The notes below the pieces were generated by a model. It saw only the letters and a list, made by a program, of their open reading frames with translations, had not been told where the DNA came from and searched no databases. The position numbers and the translations under genes are program-made. Positions 1 to 5,356 of a stretch of DNA of 5,897 nucleotides are shown here, in pieces. This stretch comes from Reyranella sp. (GTDB taxonomy: Bacteria; Pseudomonadota; Alphaproteobacteria; Reyranellales; Reyranellaceae). The DNA lies in contig JADHLS010000377.1 of the NCBI GenBank assembly GCA_016780605.1, positions 1 to 5,897 of the forward strand, written 5' to 3'. The stretch's first letter is position 1. The number at the start of each line of letters is the position of its first letter.

Positions 1-434
1 GATTTCAGCGCCAGGAACAGGATCGGGTAGTCGGCCGGGTTGACCTTGCGGAAGGACGGTGGCGTCGGCAGCTCGACCGGCAGGCGGCGCATCGCGGCCG
101 AGATCTGCGACTGCACGTCGAGCGCGGCACCGTCGATGTTCCGGTTCAGGTCGAACTGCAGGACGATCGAGGTGTTGCCCAGCGACGAGGTCGACGTCAT
201 CGCCGTGACGCCGGCAATGTTGGAGAACTGGCGCTCGAGGATCGAGGCGACCGACGACGCCATCGTCTCGGGGCTGGCGCCGGGCAGCTGCGCCTGGACC
301 TGGATGGTCGGGAAGTCGACGCGCGGCACGGCGGCGACCGGCAGGTTCTTGTAGCCGAACACGCCCGCGATGATGAACGACACCATCACCAGGATGGTCA
401 TCACCGGACGGCGAATGCAGAGCGCTGAAATCAT
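1..434 (-). CDS. RND efflux permease, MdtB/MdtC-like (N-terminal part; runs off left edge)
   Basis: Inner-membrane pump subunit of a tripartite efflux system, expected to export drugs or other amphiphiles using the proton gradient. Only the first 144 codons are present; full-length relatives have about 1,030-1,050 residues. Visible: a short cytoplasmic start with the IRRPVMTILVM motif, transmembrane helix 1 (about residues 9-28), then the start of the periplasmic porter domain with the family signatures VPRVDFPTIQV (36-46), PGASPETM (51-58), LERQF (66-70) and RKVNPADYPI (129-138). These match the HAE1 family, closest in pattern to MdtB/MdtC. The ATG at 434-432 is preceded by GGGAAGGG (450-443) with an 8-base spacer. 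The gene begins 15 bases after the adaptor stop codon, so the two are surely one operon. Substrate cannot be told from this fragment. Confidence 0.95.
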   Translation of the reverse strand, partial: MISALCIRRPVMTILVMVSFIIAGVFGYKNLPVAAVPRVDFPTIQVQAQLPGASPETMASSVASILERQFSNIAGVTAMTSTSSLGNTSIVLQFDLNRNIDGAALDVQSQISAAMRRLPVELPTPPSFRKVNPADYPILFLALK

Positions 435-449
435 CGGCTGTGCCCTTCC

Positions 450-1691
450 CTAGCCGCGCGGCGTGGCGCTGGCCTTGGGGGGCTCGCCCTGCGGCGGGCG
501 CACCGCCACGGGGGCGCCGTTGACCAGCCGCAGCTGGCCATCGACGACCACCTGCTCACCGGCTTTGAGGCCGCTTGCGATCACGGATTCGCCGCCCTGG
601 GTCCGCGAGATGGTCACCGGGCGGACCTCGGCGGTGTTGCCGTCCTTGATGACGAACACGTAGGGCCCTTGCGGCCCGAGCTGAACGGCGGGGGCCGGCA
701 CGGCGAGCGCGTTGGGCTCCGTGCCGAGCATGATCTCTGCCTTGACGAACTGGCCGGGCCACAGGCCTTCGTTGGCGTTGTCGATCTTGGCCTTGCCGGT
801 GACGGTGCCGGTGTTGGGATCGACGTTGTTCTCGATGAAGGCCATCGATCCGGACTGCTTGCGATTGTCGTCGACGATCGCCGTGACCTTGACGTCGCCC
901 TTGGCCATGGCGGCGCGCAGATCCGGCAGGAAGACCTGCGGGATGGCGAACTGCACGAAGATCGGGTCGACCTGGTTGATCGTGGCAAGCACGCTGGTCG
1001 CGGTGTTGTCGCCGACCCGCAGGATGGTGCCGGCCTTGTAAGGGATCGAGCCAATGCGGCCCGAGACCGGCGCGCGGATCTCGGTGTAGCTGATCTGCGT
1101 CAGGATGTTCTGGCGCATGGCCTCATCGGCCTCGAGCTGGGCCTCCGCCGCCTTCTGTGTCGTGAAGTTGGTGTCGCGGGCGACGACCGTGCCTGCGCCC
1201 TTGGTGAGCAGGTCGCCGGCGCGGACCGTGTCGCGCTTGGCCTGCTCGACCTGGGCCTGGTCCTTGCGGATCTGCGCCTCGATCTGCGCCAGCTGCGCCT
1301 TGAGGGTGCGGGCATCGAGCTCGAACAGGAGATCGCCCTCCTTGACCAAGGCGCCTTCCTGGACGTTGACCTTGACGATCTGGCTGTCGATGCGCGTCTT
1401 GAGCGTTACAGAGGAGATCGATTGGACGGTGCCGACCGCCTCGACGATGATCGGCATTGGCTTGGGCGTCACCGCCGTGACGACCACCGGCACCGGCCCG
1501 CCCGGGTTGGCGCGGCCGCGCCGGCCCTGCGGCTGGGCGGCAGCGGCTGGACTGGCGGCACTGCCTTTCTCCGCGGCGCTCGCCGCGGCACCAAACCCAA
1601 GCCTTTGCGCTACCTGATCGCGGTAGACATAGCCGGCCCCGCCGACCGCGACCGCGATCACCGCGAGAACCGCCAAACGGACCATCCGCAT
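450..1691 (-). CDS. RND efflux periplasmic adaptor (membrane fusion protein, MdtA-like)
   Basis: Periplasmic adaptor joining the RND permease to an outer-membrane channel; 413 residues, normal for MdtA/AcrA relatives. Residues 4-22 form a hydrophobic N-terminal anchor. There is no lipobox cysteine, so it is held by a membrane helix rather than a lipid. A low-complexity Ala/Gly/Pro/Arg linker (35-66, with GRRGR) resembles the one in MdtA. Then come the first lipoyl half (about 87-126, VQEGALVKEGDLLFELD), an alpha-hairpin (127-198), the second lipoyl half (SYTEIRAPVSGRIG, 201-214), the beta-barrel (about 238-322, with DPNTGTVTGKAKI and LWPGQFVKAEI) and the membrane-proximal domain to the end. 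The frame stays open to 1832, but the start is placed at the ATG 1691-1689: GGAGAG lies 6 bases upstream, the hydrophobic anchor follows directly, and a TATAAT box lies inside the longer version. The next ATG (1685) is a less likely alternative. First gene of the efflux operon. Confidence 0.93.
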   Translation of the reverse strand: MRMVRLAVLAVIAVAVGGAGYVYRDQVAQRLGFGAAASAAEKGSAASPAAAAQPQGRRGRANPGGPVPVVVTAVTPKPMPIIVEAVGTVQSISSVTLKTRIDSQIVKVNVQEGALVKEGDLLFELDARTLKAQLAQIEAQIRKDQAQVEQAKRDTVRAGDLLTKGAGTVVARDTNFTTQKAAEAQLEADEAMRQNILTQISYTEIRAPVSGRIGSIPYKAGTILRVGDNTATSVLATINQVDPIFVQFAIPQVFLPDLRAAMAKGDVKVTAIVDDNRKQSGSMAFIENNVDPNTGTVTGKAKIDNANEGLWPGQFVKAEIMLGTEPNALAVPAPAVQLGPQGPYVFVIKDGNTAEVRPVTISRTQGGESVIASGLKAGEQVVVDGQLRLVNGAPVAVRPPQGEPPKASATPRG

Positions 1692-1697
1692 CCCAGA

Positions 1698-1703
1698 CTC
1701 TCC
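1698..1703 (-). promoter_or_regulatory. Ribosome binding site deciding the adaptor start
   Basis: GGAGAG on the minus strand, 6 bases before the ATG at 1691. It supports that start over the upstream in-frame codons reaching to 1832, and over the ATG at 1685, which would have a 12-base spacer. Confidence 0.7.
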
Positions 1704-1724
1704 AGATCCCCAGCCCCGACGGGG

Positions 1725-1754
1725 ATTATATGCGTTGCCTGCGTTACCGGACAG
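1725..1754 (-). promoter_or_regulatory. Candidate sigma70-type promoter of the efflux operon
   Basis: Minus strand: a perfect TATAAT -10 box (1730-1725) lies 33 bases upstream of the adaptor ATG. The best -35 match is weak: CTGTCC (1754-1749) with an 18-base spacer, 3 of 6 bases matching TTGACA. A poor -35 next to a perfect -10 is common at promoters that need an activator, but that is inference. Predicted start of transcription is near 1718, giving a leader of under 30 bases. Confidence 0.45.
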
Positions 1755-1803
1755 GGAGAACCGCCGCCAAACTACATTATTGCGAGGTGATCGCCCCCTG
1801 AGA

Positions 1804-1824
1804 CACGATTTGTCGTGCAATTGC
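1804..1824. repeat. Operator-like inverted repeats in the divergent promoter region
   Basis: CACGA-TTTG-TCGTG (1804-1817, with 5-bp arms 1804-1808 and 1813-1817) runs directly into the 8-bp perfect palindrome GCAATTGC (1817-1824). Both lie roughly midway between the two candidate promoters. Short symmetric sites in such a position are typical of dimeric repressor or activator sites, but arms this short can occur by chance, so binding is inference. Confidence 0.3.
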
Positions 1825-1905
1825 CACGCCAAGGACAGAACCGGCGGCGCCGCAAATCACGCCGGTGCCCGCCCTTACTAGGCGACAGAGGGATGCGCAA
1901 GCGGG

Positions 1906-1936
1906 TTGATCCGGATTGTCATCTCGCGGGAATAAT
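1906..1936 (+). promoter_or_regulatory. Weak candidate promoter of the porin gene
   Basis: Plus strand: TTGATC (1906-1911) and AATAAT (1931-1936) are separated by 19 bases, longer than the ideal 17. AATAAT matches TATAAT at 5 of 6 positions. The box lies 23 bases before the ATG, so the leader would be very short. No better pair was seen in the gap. Confidence 0.25.
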
Positions 1937-1947
1937 GCCGTCGTCGC

Positions 1948-1954
1948 AGGGGGA
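1948..1954 (+). promoter_or_regulatory. Ribosome binding site of the porin gene
   Basis: AGGGGGA with a 5-base spacer to the ATG at 1960. It fixes this start, which is also the one giving a complete signal peptide. Confidence 0.65.
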
Positions 1955-1959
1955 CGGCG

Positions 1960-3279
1960 ATGGGGAGAAAAGCGCCTCCGGGGCGAGGGATCAGGCTCGT
2001 CGGGCGGGCATTGGTCGGGATGCTGCTGGCTTGGGCCACGCTCGAGCCCGTGCGGGCGCAGGGCCTGGGCGAGGAACTGCAGCGCTTCCTTTATGACGAC
2101 GCGTCGGCGGTCGTTCACCTGCGCAGCATGTACCGTGACCGGACCAATCCGCCGAACGTACGGAACGAGGCGGCGTGGGCCGGAGGCGGCTGGGTCGGCC
2201 TCGAGACGGGCTGGCTCTACGACACCCTTCAGCTGGGCGCCGTGGGCTACACGACCCAGCCGTTCTGGGCGCCGCCGCCGACGTCGGACGGCACGGGCCT
2301 GCTGAAGCCCGGCGGATACGGCTTCTTCACGCTTGGCCAGGCCTTTGTCTCGGCGCGGGCGCTGGGACAGGTCTTCACCGGTTACCGACAGTCCATCAAC
2401 GAGCTTGAGGTGAACCCCAACGACACCCGCATGATCCCCTACACCTTCGAGGCCTATGCGCTGCGCGGCCTGGTCGGGCCAGTCAACTACTTCGCAGGCT
2501 ACGTCGCCGCCATGAAGCTCAGGGAGAGTTCGACCTTCATCAACATGGCCGAGCGCGCCGGGGCCCCCAACGTCAATGCCGGCATGTGGCTGGGCAGCCT
2601 GAAGTACGGCAACCTCGAGAAGGCGGGCGGTCGCACGTCGCTCTACTACGTGCCGGACATCCTGACCTCGAGCTACAGCGACGGCGCGGTGACCTTCCCG
2701 GTGACCGAAGACATCAAGCTCCGGCTGATGGGCCAGTTCATGGTTCAGGGCAGCAATGGCGGCAATCTGCTCACCGGCTCGTCGTTCAGCACCTTCGTCG
2801 CCGGCGCGCGGGCCAACCTGATCTGGGGACCGCTATCGCTTGGGACGGCCTACACCCAGGTCGGCAGCGCGGCAGCGTACAGGGCGCCGTACGGCATCTG
2901 GCTGGGCTACAGCTCACAGCTGGTGAGGAACTTCGACCGGGCGGGTGAGCGCGCCTTCCAGGCAGGCCTTGCCTTCGACTTCAAGGACGTCGGATTGCCC
3001 GGCCTGCTCTTCGTCGGCTCGGCAACCTTTGGGGACCGGGCGATCAATCCGGTGACGCGCGCGCCGCTTGCCACCAACAACGAGTACGATCTCGAGCTGG
3101 CGTTCCGCGCCGATCTGCAGCCGGTGCCCGACTGGCTGAAGCCGCTGCAGCTCAGGGCGCGCGCCGGCTATCTCAACCAGTTCCAGGACGGCACGATGGC
3201 ATCGACCACCGAGTACCGGCTTTATTTCAACTATGAGTTCACGTTCAACGGCCCGCGCCGCGCCGCGCGAGCCCCCTGA
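1960..3279 (+). CDS. Outer-membrane porin, OprD-family-like
   Basis: Predicted outer-membrane beta-barrel of 439 residues, in the size range of OprD-type porins, which admit small carboxylates, basic amino acids or other nutrients. The N-terminus is a signal peptide: positive charges (R3, K4, R9, R12, R16), a hydrophobic core (about 17-29) and a V-R-A site, with cleavage expected after A33. OprD-like features are the early HLRSMYRDR segment (53-61), the stretch ELEVNPNDTRMIPYTFEAY (148-166), which resembles the conserved OprD segment with a PxTFxxx core, and the closing DWLKPLQLRARAGY (391-404) and EYRLYFNYEFTF (418-429). Alternating hydrophobic and polar residues with many Gly and Tyr run throughout. 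Ten residues (430-439, Arg/Ala/Pro-rich) follow the last strand, which is unusual. The gene stands alone: divergent from the efflux operon, ending at a hairpin terminator. The family call rests on remembered motifs; the substrate is unknown. Confidence 0.78.
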   Translation: MGRKAPPGRGIRLVGRALVGMLLAWATLEPVRAQGLGEELQRFLYDDASAVVHLRSMYRDRTNPPNVRNEAAWAGGGWVGLETGWLYDTLQLGAVGYTTQPFWAPPPTSDGTGLLKPGGYGFFTLGQAFVSARALGQVFTGYRQSINELEVNPNDTRMIPYTFEAYALRGLVGPVNYFAGYVAAMKLRESSTFINMAERAGAPNVNAGMWLGSLKYGNLEKAGGRTSLYYVPDILTSSYSDGAVTFPVTEDIKLRLMGQFMVQGSNGGNLLTGSSFSTFVAGARANLIWGPLSLGTAYTQVGSAAAYRAPYGIWLGYSSQLVRNFDRAGERAFQAGLAFDFKDVGLPGLLFVGSATFGDRAINPVTRAPLATNNEYDLELAFRADLQPVPDWLKPLQLRARAGYLNQFQDGTMASTTEYRLYFNYEFTFNGPRRAARAP

Positions 3280-3284
3280 AACAG

Positions 3285-3309
3285 AAGACCCGCCACAAGG
3301 GCGGGTCTT
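3285..3309. terminator. Bidirectional rho-independent terminator between porin and rpsD
   Basis: Perfect 10-bp stem: AAGACCCGCC (3285-3294) pairs with GGCGGGTCTT (3300-3309) around the 5-base loop ACAAG. It begins 5 bases after the porin stop codon, with the Ts at 3306-3310 ending the stem. Read from the other strand it lies 27 bases past the rpsD stop codon and is followed by a T-rich stretch (TCTTCTGTTTC). It can therefore serve both convergent genes. Confidence 0.88.
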
Positions 3310-3336
3310 TGTCGTGTCGACAGCTCGTAGTTCGGA

Positions 3337-3951
3337 TCAGCGGCTGTAGTACTCGACCACCAGCGACGGCTCCATCTGCACGGGATAGGGCACGTCGGCG
3401 AGCTTGGGCCCGCGCACGAAGGTGCCCTTCATGTCCTTGTGGTCGACATTGACGTACTCGGGCACGTCACGCTCGGCGGTCTGCGTCGCCTCGAGCACGC
3501 GCGCCATCTCCTTGGCCTTCGACGTGAGCTCGATCACGTCGTTGTCCTTCACCAGGTAGGACGCGATGTTGACCCGCTTGCCGTTCACCTTGACGTGGCC
3601 GTGGCTGACCAGCTGGCGGCTGGCGAACACGGTGATGGCGAACTTCATGCGGTAGATGACGGCGTCCAGCCGGCGCTCCAGGATCTCGACCAGGTTCTCG
3701 CCGGTGTCGCCCTTGCGGCGCACCGCCTCGAGATAGTAGCGGCGCAGCTGGCGCTCCGAGACCGAGCCGTAGTAGCCCTTGAGCCGCTGCTTGGCCATGA
3801 GCTGCAGGCGGTAGTCGGTCGGCTTCTGGCGACCCTGGCCGTGCTGGCCGGGACCGTATTCGCGCTTGTTGATCGGGCTCTTGGGACGGCCCCACAGGTT
3901 GACCCTGAGGCGGCGGTCGATCTTGTACTTCGAATTCTCGCGCTTGCTCAC
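3337..3951 (-). CDS. rpsD: 30S ribosomal protein S4
   Basis: Primary 16S rRNA-binding protein that starts assembly of the small subunit body and takes part in decoding accuracy. It has 204 residues, the normal length. The N-terminal domain carries KYKIDRRL (8-15), WGRPKSP (20-26) and [11 protein letters not shown] (29-39). The S4 RNA-binding domain spans about 93-155 with [13 protein letters not shown] and [14 protein letters not shown]. The end, [15 protein letters not shown] (181-195) to YYSR, is typical of alphaproteobacterial S4. There are no cysteines, so it is the zinc-free form. The start is GTG (3951-3949): GGAG lies 7 bases upstream and the MSKR beginning matches the family. An ATG 13 bases earlier is out of frame. 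The gene stands apart from the alpha operon, as is usual in alphaproteobacteria, and has its own candidate promoter and structured leader. Confidence 0.98.
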   Translation of the reverse strand: MSKRENSKYKIDRRLRVNLWGRPKSPINKREYGPGQHGQGRQKPTDYRLQLMAKQRLKGYYGSVSERQLRRYYLEAVRRKGDTGENLVEILERRLDAVIYRMKFAITVFASRQLVSHGHVKVNGKRVNIASYLVKDNDVIELTSKAKEMARVLEATQTAERDVPEYVNVDHKDMKGTFVRGPKLADVPYPVQMEPSLVVEYYSR

Positions 3952-4080
3952 GCGATCGCTCCATCGTTGTGCGCCCAGGATTCAAGGCCTGGCGACGCTG
4001 TTGTCCGGATAGGCCTTGGTCCCACACGAGTGGGGGCGGGATGGAGGCCCGAGAGCCCACAGCCACGTTCTCCGGAGAAG
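3952..4080 (-). promoter_or_regulatory. Structured 5' leader of rpsD (possible autoregulatory RNA)
   Basis: From the predicted transcription start (near 4080) to the GTG start, the leader would be about 129 bases. Read 5' to 3' on the minus strand it contains: the palindrome TTCTCCGGAGAA (4079-4068); a hairpin CCCAC-TCGT-GTGGG (4034-4021); two bases later an 8-bp perfect stem CAAGGCCT/AGGCCTTG (4018-4011 with 3990-3983) around a 20-base loop; and a competing stem CCAGG/CCTGG (3992-3988 with 3979-3975) that shares bases with the 3' arm of the 8-bp stem and ends 12 bases before the GGAG site. S4 represses its own synthesis through mRNA structures in enteric bacteria and Firmicutes; whether this leader does so is inference. 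No match to a named leader family is claimed. Confidence 0.4.
3959..3962 (-). promoter_or_regulatory. Ribosome binding site for the GTG start of rpsD
   Basis: GGAG on the minus strand, 7 bases before the GTG at 3951. It supports the GTG as the true start. The G of an out-of-frame ATG (3964-3962) is also the first G of this site. Confidence 0.7.
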
Positions 4081-4086
4081 GCCGGG

Positions 4087-4114
4087 AAGATACTGTCGAT
4101 CTCGCCCCAGTCAA
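4087..4114 (-). promoter_or_regulatory. Candidate promoter of rpsD
   Basis: Minus strand: CTTGACT, with the -35 hexamer TTGACT at 4114-4109 (5 of 6 matching TTGACA), then a 16-base spacer and TATCTT (4092-4087) as the -10. A CTTGAC-type -35 with a loose -10 fits alphaproteobacterial housekeeping promoters. It lies in the gap just after the OsmC-like gene, so rpsD need not depend on read-through. The -35 overlaps the 3' arm of the hairpin at 4111-4132. Confidence 0.5.
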
Positions 4115-4132
4115 GCAGGCGTTCCTGCTTGA
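4111..4132 (-). terminator. 9-bp perfect hairpin after the OsmC-like gene (weak terminator or operator)
   Basis: Arms TCAAGCAGG (minus strand 4132-4124) and CCTGCTTGA (4119-4111) pair perfectly around the loop AACG. The hairpin begins 11 bases past the stop codon of the OsmC-like gene, where a terminator would be expected. No T-tract follows (the next bases are CTGGGGCG), so intrinsic termination would be poor. The 3' arm contains most of the rpsD -35 box, so it may instead act as a protein-binding site or partly insulate the two genes. Confidence 0.45.
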
Positions 4133-4143
4133 GAATCAATGAC

Positions 4144-4566
4144 TTAGATCTCGACCAGCACGACTTCGTGGGTCACCTGGGCGGTTTTCTTGAACATGGC
4201 GGTGGCCGAACAGTACTTCTCGTCCGACAGGCTGACGGCGCGCTCGACCAGCGCCCGGTTCAGTTTGCGCCCGCGCACCGTGTAGACGAGCTTCACCGAG
4301 GTGTAGACCTTGGGGAAATCGTCGGCACGCTCGGCCGTCATCGACACCTCGACCCCTTCGATGTCCTGGCGCTGCTTCTTCAGCATCGACACGACGTCGA
4401 TCGCCGTGCAGCCGCCCATGCCCATCAGCAGGACCTCCATCGGCCGCGCGGCAAGATTGCGCCCGCCGATGTCGGCGGCGCCGTCCATGGTGATGGTGTG
4501 GCCGCTGCCCGCCTCGGCGACGAACAGCGCGCCGTCGACCCAGGAGATTTTGGCGGTGGTGGACAT
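4144..4566 (-). CDS. OsmC family protein, YhfA-like
   Basis: Small cytoplasmic protein of the OsmC/Ohr fold, 140 residues. Its pattern closely follows E. coli YhfA as I remember it: SGHTITMDG (21-29), RPMEVLLMGMGGCTAIDVV (41-59), a central KKQRQDIEGVEV (63-74) and LSDEKYCSATAMF (113-125). The two family cysteines are C53 and C119; E44, in the PMEVL motif before the first cysteine, is the conserved glutamate. OsmC and Ohr members reduce organic hydroperoxides through such a cysteine pair, but the role of the YhfA branch is not established, so peroxidase activity is inference. Two starts compete: ATG 4572, which overlaps the trmJ stop as ATGA, and ATG 4566. GAGGA (4577-4573) touches the first but lies 6 bases before the second, so 4566 is chosen; the alternative adds only Met-Ser. 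The gene follows trmJ with a 2-base gap and is surely co-transcribed with it. Confidence 0.92.
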   Translation of the reverse strand: MSTTAKISWVDGALFVAEAGSGHTITMDGAADIGGRNLAARPMEVLLMGMGGCTAIDVVSMLKKQRQDIEGVEVSMTAERADDFPKVYTSVKLVYTVRGRKLNRALVERAVSLSDEKYCSATAMFKKTAQVTHEVVLVEI

Positions 4567-4568
4567 GC

Positions 4569-5336
4569 TCATTCCTCGCTGTGCTTGTGCTTGGCCAGAT
4601 ACTTGATGACGCCGTGGAAGGAACGCACCTCCTGCTCGGTCATCGCCGCGCGCTGCAGAAAGGCGCGCAGGTTGTTCACCATCGCCGGCCGCATCGCCTT
4701 GTTGCGCAGGAAGCCCGACTGGTCGAGCGCACGCTCGAGATGAGCGAAGAGATTTATGAGCTCGTCCTTGGTCGCCGGCCGCGTTGAATGGTCCGACATG
4801 CGCTCGGCCGGCGCCGTCTCGCCAGCCACCGCCCATTCGTAGGCGACCAGCAGCACGGCCTGGGCGATGTTGAGCGACGAGAATTGCGGGTTGAGCGGGA
4901 TCGAGAGCGCCGTATCGGCGTGCACCATGTCGTCGTTGGTGAGACCCGTGCGTTCGGGCCCGAACAGGATGCCGACTTTCTCCCCGCTGGCGATCCAGCC
5001 GTGGACCTCCTCGGCGGCGCGACGCGCCGTCACGATGCGCTGGCTGAGCTCGCGGTTGCGCGCCGTCGTCGCGACGACGCGCTCCAGGTCGGTCACCGCG
5101 TCCTCCACCGAATCGAAGACCTTGGCCTTGTCCAGCACGACATCGGCGCCCGACGCCGCCCGCTGCGCCTTGGCATTGGGCCAGCCGTCGCGCGGCGCCA
5201 CCAGCCGCAGGCTCGACAGACCGCAATTCAGCATGGCGCGCGCGGCCATGCCGATGTTCTCGCCGAGCTGCGGGCGCACCAGGATGATCGTCGGCGTAGC
5301 CGTCGTCGTTGCGCGGCCTTTGGAGGGGCGTCCCAT
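4569..5336 (-). CDS. trmJ: tRNA (cytidine/uridine-32-2'-O)-methyltransferase TrmJ
   Basis: SPOUT-class (TrmH family) RNA methyltransferase that uses S-adenosylmethionine to methylate the 2'-OH of nucleotide 32 in the anticodon loop of tRNAs. It has 255 residues, close to E. coli TrmJ (246). Motif 1 is LVRPQLGENIGMAARAM (19-35), with the family Asn (N27) and catalytic-type Arg (R33). Motif 2 is ILFGPERTGLTN (123-134). Motif 3 is IPLNPQFSSLNIAQAV (146-161), which shapes the knotted cofactor pocket. A C-terminal helical region (about 187-250) typical of TrmJ follows. The frame is open to 5432, but the ATG at 5336 is chosen because it lies just before the conserved domain; the extension would overlap the LacI-type gene upstream and has no domain features. 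The ribosome binding site is weak (AGAAG, 7 bases upstream). It begins 20 bases after the upstream gene's stop and precedes the OsmC-like gene directly. Confidence 0.93.
   Translation of the reverse strand: MGRPSKGRATTTATPTIILVRPQLGENIGMAARAMLNCGLSSLRLVAPRDGWPNAKAQRAASGADVVLDKAKVFDSVEDAVTDLERVVATTARNRELSQRIVTARRAAEEVHGWIASGEKVGILFGPERTGLTNDDMVHADTALSIPLNPQFSSLNIAQAVLLVAYEWAVAGETAPAERMSDHSTRPATKDELINLFAHLERALDQSGFLRNKAMRPAMVNNLRAFLQRAAMTEQEVRSFHGVIKYLAKHKHSEE
4573..4577 (-). promoter_or_regulatory. Ribosome binding site inside the end of trmJ
   Basis: GAGGA on the minus strand falls in the last codons of trmJ. It abuts the ATG at 4572 and is 6 bases from the ATG at 4566, so it favours 4566 as the start of the OsmC-like protein. 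Its place within trmJ suggests translational coupling. Confidence 0.6.
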
Positions 5337-5356
5337 CGCGGCACTTCTAGCGGAAG

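Larger units (their letters stand above)
1692..1959. other. Divergent intergenic region between efflux operon and porin
   Basis: These 268 bases separate two genes read away from each other. They hold candidate promoters in both directions and small inverted repeats (1804-1824). The open frames crossing it (an N-terminal extension of the adaptor to 1832, and frames on both strands) lack recognisable protein features and start signals. No regulator gene lies here, so the pump has no adjacent dedicated regulator in the visible part. Confidence 0.6.

Noticed and set aside
1706..1726. Alternative CCCC/GGGG stems before the adaptor gene as an RNA switch
   Set aside because: The CCCC run (1721-1724) lies between the -10 box and the predicted transcription start, so it would not be in the transcript.
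669..1790. 373-codon open frame on the plus strand opposite the efflux adaptor
   Set aside because: It is a shadow of the adaptor with Arg/Asp/Gly/Leu bias, no recognisable motifs and no plausible start signal.
1692..1832. 47-residue N-terminal extension of the efflux adaptor
   Set aside because: It would place the perfect TATAAT box inside the coding region and put the membrane anchor internally, while a good ribosome binding site sits before the ATG at 1691.
1960..2305. Overlapping plus-strand frames within the start of the porin gene
   Set aside because: They are alternative-frame shadows; only the frame from 1960 has a signal peptide and an OprD-like pattern.
3315..3322. TGTCGACA palindrome between the terminator and the rpsD stop codon
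   Set aside because: An 8-bp palindrome is expected by chance in a sequence of this length, and it has no clear positional role.
3948..4139. 63-codon leader frame before rpsD ending in a GTGA overlap
   Set aside because: It starts with TTG upstream of the predicted promoter, has no ribosome binding site and no recognisable sequence; the stop overlap alone is weak evidence.
3439..4743. 434-codon open frame on the plus strand across rpsD, the gap and the OsmC-like gene
   Set aside because: It is antisense to well-supported genes, has the His/Ala/Arg/Asp-rich composition of a GC-rich shadow frame, and shows no domain features.
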